Part shown: piece after piece, positions 11,366 through 24,600 of the stretch
How the letters are laid out: each line of letters opens with the position of its first letter
Position numbering within the stretch: the first letter of the stretch is position 1
Source: Glandiceps talaboti
Taxonomy: Eukaryota > Hemichordata > Enteropneusta > Spengelidae
Length of the DNA stretch: 64,000 nucleotides
Assembly: GCF_964340395.1 (NCBI RefSeq)
Contig: NC_135557.1
Coordinates: 12,474,546-12,538,545, forward strand
Direction of reading: 5' to 3'
Program-made: the position numbers and the translations under genes
Notes under the pieces: generated by a model
Databases searched by the model: none
Told to the model about the DNA's origin: nothing
What the model saw: only the letters and a program-made list of their open reading frames with translations

Positions 11366-14300
11366 CTGAAACATATAAACAAAGTATACACATTATTACA
11401 TAATTATGTGCTAATGATCAATTACATCAATGTCAATGCATACCTAGTGGTATTTGCAATGCAGAGCAATACCATTAAAATTGTTGTATAATTTACATAC
11501 CAGTATGCAAATTATTTGCAAATGAAGGTCATCTAGAAATTTTTCCTTGTACACAAAATTATAAAATTGCACGATCACATGTTGTGCTTTGTACAGAATT
11601 TTGTTGTTTCAGATTTATAAACATGTCATAACAGGTCATCATGACAACCAAGTGAAAGTGTACTAGTAGATAATCATAGGTATTTACAGTCTTGTGGTGT
11701 TTTCTCCTGCACTTGCAAGAGGTCAACAAACCTTATGAAAATATGACTGTAGAGTGCACTGCAAGCACTCATGCAAATACCTCAAGAACACCATCACTTG
11801 CACTTCTATCTCATAGGATTTCTATCCTATTATTACAGTACAGTAAGAGACTGTACATTCTCCACGGCAGCATTATTGAAATCCTCTCCTTCCATTCAGG
11901 ATGTATTAAACCATAGACCCTCCACAAACTCAATAAATTGTCTGAACTTTATTTACAATACAACTGAAGAGTCTAAATAAAATTTCAGAAAGCACTTCTC
12001 TGAAAAGTCTGACTGTATATTTTGGGAACTACATCTTAATTTAGGGGTATGACTCTAACAACAATCCACTCACTAATTCAAGTCTAAGCAAGTTATTACA
12101 GTCCAAGGTCCTTGACAGGATTTACTTGTATCACTTCTGTAGTCAATTTACTTAACGTTGTTTTTATACAAATTTCACTTTCATTTCTCTTTTGACAGTT
12201 TGATATTGATATTGGTATCAATAAAGATTTCTAAGTTTTGGCTAAAACACAATATTTGGTTGGCGGTGAAGGCATTTTGAATGTCACTACAATTTCTTAG
12301 CAATCTGAAATGTCATCTTACCCATACTCCTAGTAGTTGTACACATTGAGGCCAACCCATCAGTTGATATACCATTAGTAGAAGATACACTGTCTTTAAC
12401 CACATACGTGTACTTAGAATCTATTCCATTGTCTATGATAGGATCATTGGCTGGACATGTCAACTGTAGGGAAATACAGGTTGTGTTATGAAAGTCAATA
12501 TCTGACAATAGACTGTCTTTAACCACATAGGTGTACTTCGAATTTATTTCATACGATCATTGGCAGGAATAAACGTGCACCATGATTGGATGATATGATG
12601 CTGGACACCAATTGTGGAAGTGATTTTATTTTGAAATGAAACAGTATTTTTAGATATTCGAAAATGAACTTGTAGTCACGTGTGATTTATATAAATATGT
12701 TATTTGTCAAATAGTGTTCCACATCTTGCTACTCGAGGTCTTTGCTCCAGTCACCTTTGGATCTCGTTATTATTGGAAAAATTACTCCTCACAACAAGAT
12801 ATAGTACTTATACAGCATCACTATGTACATGAATAAGTACTGGCTTTTGATGCTCTTTGCTGATATGGTGATGACTAAACAGATGATAAATTGATACATC
12901 TTATATGAAGTCAAATTGTCATTTTAATTGAGTTTCACAAACAATTTGTGTTTCATACAAAAGTTTTCCCTGAATATACATGTAAATCAGTGATATCACA
13001 CGCTTTGTCATTTCCATCTCTATTGTAAAAATGAAAATTATATTTTATTTTCAAAACGCTAATCATTTTCATATGAAATTAAAATATTAAGTTTCCCCAA
13101 TACAATAGCTTACATTATGATCCCTAACATTACCCTGATTTTGGTAGCATCCATATCCATGTCATTAGATGTATAAATATTGGCTGATTTGGGTAAAAGC
13201 CATGTTATTATACCGGGTATGTATAAATATTGACTGATTTAGGTAACAGCCATGTTATTATATACCGGGTACATGTATGTATAAATATTGACTGATTTGA
13301 GTAACAGCCACGTTATTATATGTATGACTATGAATATTCTTACCTTCTCAGCTCTCAGATCTGGAGTTTCTTGACAACACAGACCGGTTGAAAAGAACAA
13401 CTTCTGTTCCAAAACTGACCCACTATAACTACAGGAAGCTGACAGTGAAAGAAGGAAACGCATTATAAAATTACAAGTATATTGATGACTGCTCATATAC
13501 ATACAGTTGTCATGGATCGCTGATAAAACCATTAGAGTTTTTTCACGCAGATTAACAAGCATGAACACATTATTACACCAATACTAAAGGAATTACACTG
13601 GGAGCAAGTACAATACAGCATTTATTCCAAAGTTCTCTCCTAACCACCTATAACGTGTTACATGGTCTTTCACTGTCTCACTTATTAGACACTACTCGGA
13701 AGAAGCCTGATCTCCGCACACATTGGTCATTGAACAAATAGTTACCATTTACGTGTACAGCTGTCTTTACTTGTCAATGAACAATGTTTCATTTCACAGC
13801 CAATCAAACGATGCACATACATTAACTATAAAAGGTGATGCTACGTCACAAAGTTACAATTTTCGACACCATGGAAATAGAGAACAGTCCCAGTAACTTT
13901 CGATGTTTTAAATCTTACCATGTAATCCATTGTTGATTGGATCAACACCAAACAAACTCCTCCACAAAAACTGGTTGACTTTCTTGGCTTCCTGTGGATT
14001 CACTGGGCCAACTACATCCAGTAACTTCTTTATTGCATTCTCCCGTTGTAAACATAGTAGTAACACAGGACCTGACGTCAGGTAGTCTAAATGCATGTTA
14101 CACAACACTTCATTCTGAAAACAAAGAACAATTCATTCAGCATGTCATATAAATACCCTGTCAATAATCAATATGTCAATTTCTGTTGCAAATTAAACAA
14201 GTTCACTCTTCTAAGGAAGTTTGTGGGTGTCTTGTTGTGTCCCATATTAATCCTGTGTTTCCCAACTTGTAGTTTTTTTGTTTACATACAAACAACAACA

Positions 14301-17300
14301 ACAATAACAACAACAACAACAACAACAAGAGTTGTGTGACAGTCACATACATTTCACAATAATGGGCATTCACAATCAAACCTAATCTAAATACAAATGA
14401 TGCTACTAATACTGATGATAGATTATTTTCCCAATAATTTTCTGTTCACCTGATTGTGAGGAAAATATGAATGACCTAAGAAACCCTTTCCCTACAAGGT
14501 GCTAGATGAGTAGTGACAACCCCTTAGATCATACATATTTTCCAGCTGAATGAAGACAAATATTGAGATTATTATAATTATACCTTCTGAAGCATAATTT
14601 ATAAGAAATTTGGGAAAATAATGGTGATTTGGAACACATGGACTAATTTTTTTTTTATAACACTGCAGAACCAGTGACGTAGACATGGGTTGTCATGATG
14701 TATAACAACCAGTGCATATGATCCATATTGCTGTTCAAAGACAATATGACTTATAATTTGATGTTGAGGCAAATATTTTTCTTCATTCTGCCAAGGAAAT
14801 ATGAGTGACCTAAAGGGTCTTTGTCACTATGAGTCGATAGACTAGTTATTCCCAATATTTTTATTTATTCAGCCAAGGAAAATGAGTGACCTAAGGGGTC
14901 TTTGTCACTAAGATTAGGTCACAAGTATTTTCCAGCTGAATGAAGAAAAATTTCGACAATAACATAATTATACCAGCACCATTAATATCAAAGAAACATC
15001 AGGGAAAGTAACGGCAATTTTGAAAGTTTTGACTAATATTTCTAATATTTTGAACACAGCACAACCAGTGAGGTGCACTTGTAGATATGCGCTGTGGTGA
15101 CATAGACACACGTTGTGGTGAGTCACCAATACGTAGAACGACCACAGTATATATTCCATATTTTTTGTTCTAAATGGCTTGAGCATTGGTATAATGATTG
15201 GTAATGTTCTGTTTCTCACCGTCTTGTCTTCAGCTGGTACTAAGACCTTGGCATCATCTCTAGACAGTACTTCCAGTCTCATCCCAATGACACTGAACCC
15301 TTCCTGACAGATCCGTTTCAAAAGTTTAGCAAGGTGACGATGTAAGGCATCTGGTTTGATCACTGCCACTGTAGTCAGAGGTCTTGGACCTGTAGATTTA
15401 TAATGGTTGATAGATTAGTACTTTTTTTAATGTACATACATGTATAATTACTTAGTACATATTCAGAGTTTCCTCTCAGGTTTTTTGAAATAGTGCAAAT
15501 TTAGCAATGAATGAAGAATTTCAAAATGCACATTCATTACAATTTTAATGTTCCCTCTAATTTATTTTAAATAGTGCAAATTTACAACTGATTGAAGAAA
15601 TTCAAAATGTACTTTATTACTTAAAGTAGCCATATGGATGAGGATTTGATATTATTTTGGATTTTTAATTTATAAAACAATTTTATCATGGCTTCCTACT
15701 TGAAAAGCAAATGTGAAACAACATATGTCAAGTCCTATTTTGTAACTCAATAAATTGCAAAGTATTAATAACTGTTTAAAATGTTTGTTATTGTATGTAC
15801 AATAACAAACTTTTTACACATATTTTAGAATGTTGTTGTGTACTGAGTTACAATCACAAACTTGGTCAGTGTTGTTTCACTCTGATTTTTCATGTACAAA
15901 GCCATGATAAAATTATTTTATAGATTAAAAATCCAAAATAAGTATTAAATCCTCATCCATATGACCACTTTAAGTTCTGGGTTCAATTTCATGTTTTTTT
16001 TTAAATTGTGCAAATTTACCACTGATTGAAGAAATTCAAAATATATATTACACGTATTACTTAGGTTAAGGGTTATCTTTCAAAGTGACAGTAAAAGATT
16101 AAAACAGTTGATTTTTGAGGTGTATTTCATGTTAACTGTGTTTGTACTCACCCGACAACATTGTATCATATATAGACTCTTCAATATACACAATATCTGG
16201 TGCTCTCTGTCGCCCACCATGTTTTTTGCTTTTATTGCCTTTACTAGGGAGTCCATCATCATTTGTCCAGTAGTCTGAGGGGCTTCCTGGTGTGCCTGGG
16301 GTCACCATATGACCTGTCCTGACTGGTGGCAGGTACTTCAAGTTTGGTCGCATAGTTGGGTCTGCATATAACTCTCTGTCATGGAAAAACATGGCAGCCT
16401 GCCGATATGCAACCTCAGCTGAGGGCGACATTAGCGTAGTTAGCGGGCTACTACGAAGTGTCGTCTTCAGCCCAGTGACAGATTTGGGAATGTTCAGTAC
16501 GGAATGTAATTGCTGGAATGCGTTAATTCCTCGGAAAACACAAATCAGAGTTGGGGAGGACATCAGAGAATGGATACTGGTCTGCCATAATCTGTCTCCG
16601 ACTTCAAAAGGTGTAATTTCTTTAGCTTGGATGGTGGTTAATGCTGGTAACCATTTGATACCAAGTAATTCAAGGCCATCTGTGTTATCACTAGGGCAAG
16701 GCTGTTAAAGGAATACATTGTACAGTAAAGATTAAACAATGTCAAACTCCTTGATTTTCATAAAGAGTGTTGCATTTGACTAATTCTGTTATTTTTATTT
16801 CCTTCCAAACATAGTTTCGGTATTCTACATGTACAGCAAATATTCATTACATCTGACCTATATAACCCCCCCCCACACACACACACACACACACACACCC
16901 ACCTTCCATCCACATCATTACTGTCTCTGTCTCCCCCCCCCCCCCTCTATTTTTCTTTCTACAAATCTGTACTTCTCGCCATCTACTATTACCAATGCAC
17001 TTCATGGTCAAGACACGGTCAGAGTGATACCGGTATTCTACCTTCCTTCCTTCCCCTGCCTCTCCCATTTGCTTTCTATAATTTTTACATCTCATCTTCA
17101 TCATCAGTGAAAGTCTTTTCTAATGTGTTACTAAAACACTTCATAGTAGGAACACTGGTCAGTGTGATATTTCCTCTCCATTCCTCCCTTCCCCTGCCCT
17201 TCTCATTTTCTTTCTACAATCTTTACTTCTCACCTTTGCCGCCCATGAACGTTTTTCTGATGCATTACTAATACACTTCATAGTACGGACACTGATCAAT

Positions 17301-18653
17301 GTGATACGATATTCTCTCACTCACTCTTCCTTCCTCGCACCCCACCCGTCAATCCCTTTTCTTTCTTCAAATCTTAAGTTCTTACCTTCTCTATCAGTGC
17401 AAGAGTTTTTCCTAGCGTATTACCGATACACTTCATGGTAGGGACACCAGACAGAGTGATAACGACGACTTGTTCGAGTTCGGCATTGGAGTAGAAATGA
17501 CCCGTTGCTGGCACACTAGACCTTGTTTCATGGTGAGGAGTTCTAGTGAAATCACCACCTAGACACTGTAAGAGGTTATCACTGTACGCAGCAGCATGGA
17601 AACAGTGGCATGACTTCACCTGGTCATCATAGCTGATCTGAACCTCACGTAATAAACCTAAAACAAAGACAAACTCAAAGGTTTATGTAACGTTGGCAAC
17701 ATGGAAGAAAATAGTCATACTAGCGGAGAGGGGATCTGGCATCAAGAACTTCATTTTGCATTCTTAAAACAAACTTTAGAAAATGTTCAAGCCTTCAATG
17801 ATAACAGGTTCTGTATTTACAACTGAGATGTTGATAAGTTGATTAAAATGTACTGCTTATGTGATATACAGTACTGTGTTTAGTCATAGACAAGGAAGTA
17901 TTTCCTGTCTATGGTTAGCATTTTAATGTACTAACCATGTTTTTTATATTGTATCGATTGTAGTGGTGTCGCCATTACAATTTTCAATTTTCAGCTTGCG
18001 TTACATCATATATATGTGTGTCAATGTCACACTTGTGAACAGTTGATTGAGGAGGGGGAGGGGGGTGATTTTGGCCTAAACGAACTTCAGTTATTGATAT
18101 AGCTTGTGTGACATTATGCTATTGTCCCTTACTAAGCAACACAAGTTTCCTCATCAAAGATTCAGAAGTAGTAATTGCAAGCAAGAGCCTTCTGGTATTT
18201 TAATTAATGTAATGCCATCACCATTTGAATAAAGTACATTGTTGCTTACCAAGCAATGACAGTTTCACCATCAAAGCTTCAATGAGGGAGTGTACTTGGT
18301 GTGTGGCATTCTCTTTCCTAAGTAGGAGTACAGTACCAGGTCTTGGAGGTTGCCTTGAACTACTGGGTCCACTCTCTAACTGTTCATGGATTGCATCGTC
18401 TAGATTCATGGGTGACGTTGGTGTATGGAATGCTATCGGACAAAATGCTGCTAGCTGTGTACCCTGGATACCTGCAAACAAATAGTTAAGTTTACTACAT
18501 GTAAATGCAGTCACCCCTACCATTATGAAATATTTGGTTTAACCCACTCCTTTTCTGCAGTACAGGTGAAACCATTAAAATGCAGAGGGATGAGATTAAG
18601 TAAAGGATGAGTTAATATTTGGTATAAACCACGTTTTCAGTTGTACAGGTGTA

Positions 18654-18698
<45 letters not shown>

Positions 18699-21600
18699 CG
18701 TACATGTATGTCTTTTTCTTATATTTCACTAATTTTGTTGTACATACGGAAGCATGTATGACAACCTAGTGATCACACCCTACAACTTGTACAAGTATTA
18801 GTAAAGTACATGTATCCAATGAATTTACAAGTTGTCAAATGTAACAGTCTGGATCATTTATTGGTATGTTGATTACACACTGATATCTATCCAGTGTACA
18901 AAGTACCATCAATGACAAGTAGACAGGTGATAAGACAGAACCCCATGACATGCGAGTGCAAGTGTGGAGTACTCAGGATATTTCCACAAGAGCCTGCAGT
19001 GATTTCTGTGGTCATACTTGCACGAGTTCACTGCAAGCACAGGGGCAAATACCCAAGTACCCACACTTAAACTTGCATGGCGTGGGGTTCTTTTATTACC
19101 AATACTAGTATTACAAAATCCAAAACAGCAAATTCCCTACATATCATACTGTATATATCATGTATGATCACACACTTTCATGTGCAAGAAATGATTCAGC
19201 TCTTATTACATACTATTTGCATACAGGTATGCAATAAATGTTTTTCTGTAGTGCACTGCAGTGCAAATACCACTAGTATGAGTGCATATGAATGCAAGTA
19301 ATCACCAGTATATGTATGTTGTACTAATTCATCTAATTTAAAAGGACTGAAATGTTTTCAGTTAAGGTTGGGCACATGTATTTTTCAGATATGCAAAACC
19401 TGTAAGAAACATTACTTGAACTTATTACTTGCTAGATTGTTATACATGTATTACATCACGATTAACATGTGATGAATAATGTACATGTATGCTATACATA
19501 CTCTATAATCTACAGTCATTTGCATGTATTGTACATGTATATAGTCAATGTACTGTTCCAAATTCTTGCCCAGTGTCGATGTTTTTACTAAAGAAAATTG
19601 TAACTTACCCATGTTGTTAGCTCTTTTCACACTCATTCTCATCCGCCGTATTCCTCGTACCTGGAACCCTCTGTTATGACACACACTGAGCACAAAACCA
19701 ATATATTGAGTTGGTATCAATGGTGATATCACTAGGAATACATCGCCACATGTTGTCGCAGTAAGCGTTGCTGGTGGACGTCGATTTGGTAACAACAACG
19801 AGAGATCGGACTCGGCAGATTGCTCATCAGAATATGAACCTTTCTTGGCTTTCTTTTTGTTTGGACTTTGCTGCATGCGTTTGTTCTTTGACGAAACCAT
19901 GGGATTGGTAACACCAACATCAATAACACCATTCGGTGGTACACGTCCTCCAAACCATCGTGCAAGCTCTGAGTTTATTCTTGCTGGATTGCGTGGACAG
20001 AACAACCACACCTCATCTCTTGATTCACCACCAAACTTTGCACACAGTGACTGTGGATCGGTGCGTCTGGCTAGCTGAGGATCTGACGGACCAACAGCAT
20101 CCAACCACTTACTTCTAGCACCGTGTCCTCGTAATGCTAACGCTACAATTGCACCGATAGTGTTCATTGTATTCAAATCGCTGTCTGACTGGTTGTTTTT
20201 ATCACCACCAAGTTTTGGATCATTCACACTGACTGTCGAGTGGGTACTTGGTATGAAGTTTCCTGTCGGGTACAGTAGCCGAATGCCACATAGATCCAGG
20301 CCTTCCTGCAGGACTCCGTATAACACACCTACCATGGCATATGGATCTCGGTAGATATTCTTGTAGATTAAACTTAGCGTATTTTGTATATCAGAGTTAG
20401 TGTTGTACTCTTGGCAAACATCTTGATCTAGAACGTTTTCTTCACATTCCACTGTCTGCCAGAAAAAGCCGACAGATGAACCAAATACATTTGACACAGC
20501 ATTAGGGTCACGATTTATTGCGACAAATGTTGACAACGGTTTGGAAGTCACAGCAGGCAGTGGTGGCATGTATGATCCATCTTTCTGGACACCACTGCTA
20601 TCGCATGTTGTAGATTTCAACATTTGACCTTTGCTACCAACCTTGTATGCAAATGAGCTCTGTAACCATGGGCAAACACTGTTCAGGACATTCGTAGATA
20701 GAAACTTGGCAACACTTTTTTGAAAAGGTGAGCAATCCTTGAACTCGTCACGAACTCGCGATTTCTTCTTTGCTGGCGTGTTCTTAATTGCTGCTTTATC
20801 TCTTGGGGTGATGGCAACAGCCAGAGAAAGAAACTTCTCCTGCCAGAGTTGTTGTAAACCAATGACATAGAACGGTGCTTCTGTTGATGGCAACTCGTTA
20901 TTTGCGTTACTTGATGGTGCCGCAACATCATGTTGTAGGAAGTCGTAATTCTCAGGCACTAAGGACAGTAACCATGTTAAGAGTGTAGCGTACGTAGCTG
21001 ATATACCAGTAGTGTTGTCAACATTTCTATTTCCACTACTACGATGTGATATCACCTCACCATTACTAGATATGTGGATATTCAACATAATACATTCCTG
21101 TTCTGCTTTCAATATTGGAGGGAGTGTTTGTGGTGCAGGTTCATACGATGCTTCCTGTTAAATAGAAAGATTAATACACATCAACTATCTCCCTCTCATA
21201 TGGGACACAACACGTAGACTGGCTGCACAGAATCAATGTCACAGTGGTAAACACGATACATTTTGCATGGCTTCACAAAATGGTAAACGCAATACATGTA
21301 CATTTAGAGTGGCCTCACAGAATAAAAATAAATGTAAACATGATACATGTGGAGTTGCATCATCAAATATTAGTAATGATTAAATTTGATTTTTTTTCGT
21401 GGTTAATAACACCGATTTTTCTTTTTGTTTTTCTCTACCTCATTCACTAGTCTTGTTCCCTTTCCTTCTATTCAATTCCTTTTATCTAAATGAAAACAGT
21501 TCACACCTTATAATTACCAAGGTATGAGTTTCATTCACAGTTTACCTACTACATGTATCTCATCTTCTGGGAGATTATCACAACAAATATAAATGCATTT

Positions 21601-24600
21601 GCATACTGATTATTTATACTCAGCAAAGGGTCTTTATTCTGTCAAGAAAGATGGTGAATATTCAGTCGAGGGAAAGACTGGGTAAAGAAAAACAATAGAA
21701 AATTCAGAGTAAAAAAAAATCAAATCAAATCAAATCATTGCTAACATTCACTGCGCCCTGTGCTACAACTTACAAAAATATCTTTTAAAAATCTTACCAA
21801 ATCAAAAACTGTTGGCGTATTATCTGCACATCTGTGTTTTCCTGAAGCTGAACATCTGGGTCTCAACGTCTCTAACTGTCTCTGTAGTCGTAATCTTGTC
21901 TGTCTTTCTTGTTCTCGTTGTTCACGTACTTTCTTGGCAGCCTCAAGTTTTCTTTGCTTTTCTTCTTCTTTGGTTTCAGTTTGTAATGTCTGTTTGGACG
22001 GTTCAGGTTTGGACGGCTCAGGGATGGAAACTGCTATGTCAGGTGACGAGTCAGCTTTCTACACATGCACGGAAAGTAAACAATTGGTAAATATTACCAA
22101 ATTAATCATTTTCTAGTAAAATTCCCTTTATGATCACTACAGTCGTTAACAATGATTTTGTCACTAATTCTACTTTACTACCAAACCAGAGTGACAATAG
22201 AGTTTCAATTAGGTAGCATGATGTTGTTTATGTCACATTCTTGTTAGAATAGAAATTGCATAAAACAAAATAAAGACACTGATAGTGCGTAAGCATATAC
22301 AATGATACATTTGATCTCGCTTTGAACACAAATCAACATTACTGTCGGATAGAACAACAAACATATAGTCAAGAAAGTAAATACTTACTTTCTCTGTAAT
22401 ATCATTCTGGACGGATTTCACTTCATTTTGATTCTGCTGGGCATATACTTCACTCTTCCTTATCTTTCTGACTTTCCTATTAATGGGGCAAAAGTAATTC
22501 TTGATTATCAATCTCCATGGAAACATAGCCTGTGGTCTACTCATTTTTGAAAACATACGCTCAACTGTCAATGTGCTTCCTTTGAATCCATAAAATTCCA
22601 CTCTTTACATTTGTATATTACTCCATCATCTTGCACTCTCAACTCTCATTTTTAGCAGAAACCATTTCAACTTATTACGATACTACAAATTGATCAAATA
22701 GGCCTCTAATTTAAATGATTGTATAATTAATGGTAGTTTAACAATTTACAACAAGTAAATCGTTGAATGTCTGATAAAAAAAATTGCAACCCAGTTACAG
22801 CTAGAATGTATTTTAAATGTTTAATATCGAGATACACCAAAAGTAGACACACTGACCTGGTTGGTTTATATGGTGTGGGTTTCTTGGAGGTGGCCCACAT
22901 GTCTTCTGTAGGTACTTTACCACTGGTGATGGTATCTCTGATATGACGTCTTTGTTCATGCCATGTTGATAAGTCATCTTCACTGCCATCATCTGATAAA
23001 TCATCACTACAACAAATACACATGTATCAGCATTATTACCTAATGTATCAGTGATAATTTGAACTCATACTACGAGGTATTATGCACTGCTGCAGTGCAT
23101 TAAGGAAAACATTCCTGCATACATGTATGCAAATTATATGCAAATTAGGTCATGCTTGTTAGTTGTACACAAAAGCATGTGATCACATAGTGCCATTTTT
23201 GGGGAAAATTTGCTGTTTTGGTTAAAATATGTAATATTAACAGAACCCCATTCGGTGTGAGTTCCATAGTGGATACTCGTGGATATTTGTACTTGTGCTT
23301 GCATTGTTTTCTATTGCACTTTCACTACACTCATTAAAGTATGGCTACAGAAAACGCTGCAAACACTCATGCAAATACCTTGAGTAGGCCACACTTCTAG
23401 CTGAGCTGTGCATCATGCGGTTCTGTCATATTCTTACTATACCTTGTATCTTTTTGTATTCCCAGTATTCTCTGTATGGCATCTTTATTGGCCGCCTGTG
23501 AAAATATCAACCAAGTCAATAACAAGTCAATATTAACTACATATATATCATTATCTTTATTGATTGATGTTATAGACTGTAAGATATATGATGACGCTTA
23601 GCTCTCATTGGCCTATAGTCTTAGCTACCCAGACTCTTGGTGTTGGGGGTGCAATTATTTATAGCAATATCACAGATTCTTGCTAGGGATGGAGCCCCAA
23701 ACGACGAGAGTCTGGGTAACCGAGACTATCATTGGCCTAGACTATCATTAGCCTAGACTATCATTGGCCAAGACTATCACTGGCCTAGACCATCATTGGC
23801 CTAGACTATCATTGTCCCAGACTATCATTGGCCTTGCTATTAAAGGGGTTGGCTGATGAAAGTGCCCATCACAGTGTACCTAACAGACTGTTGGTGTTGT
23901 TGTTGCTATGTCAACATATACAACATTTCTTACATTCACCAACCACACACAAATCTTAACAAACTTTTACCCAACCTTTGGAAAAAATGTCTCAGTTGTG
24001 TTGAAAGTCAGTTTGCTATTACAACATCTGAACTTCATTTTGTTTTCATTTTGATTTATTTTCTTAAGCACATTCATATGTACATGAGTACTATAGCTAC
24101 CACTGTCTATGCTGTTAATAATTACATGTATTAATTACTGATAGATCATCTTAAAGGTGCTCTCTCAGATTAAAACTTGACACTTTCAAGTATATTTCAG
24201 TGTTTTTATTAAGGGCAGTAAGTGAAGGTAAAATCTCCCTGAGTTCCCAAGGTATTTTACCAGGGTTCTCTACCAAAATTATAGTACATCATGGTATGGA
24301 AAGCTGAATACAAATTTTACTAGATTTCCCTCCTCTGTTACCAGGGTTCCCAGACCTTAGTAAAAACACTGTATTTCAATATGATGTGACTCGATAAATA
24401 TTTGCTTGGTCTACACCACAATACCTGTTCTTGTTTCTTTTTGTCGAAATCCCTTAGGTCCAAAAATATGGTTTCCTTTTCTTCTGTCTTTTCTGACTTG
24501 GGTTGTTGACGTTGTTGTTTTTGTTGTTGTTGTTGTTGTTGTTGTTGTTGCAGCTGCTGCTGTTGTTGTTGTACTAAGACATGTGGAGAAGTTCCAGTAG

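Noticed and set aside
13344-13428. Acceptor at 13429 for DNAAF8 exon 15
   Set aside because: It breaks the reading phase with exon 14. The acceptor at 13439 fits the phase and restores the HGSDS-like alignment.
16829-17110. Overlapping Thr/His/Pro-rich frames on both strands
   Set aside because: They are produced by the (CA)n and poly-C tracts.
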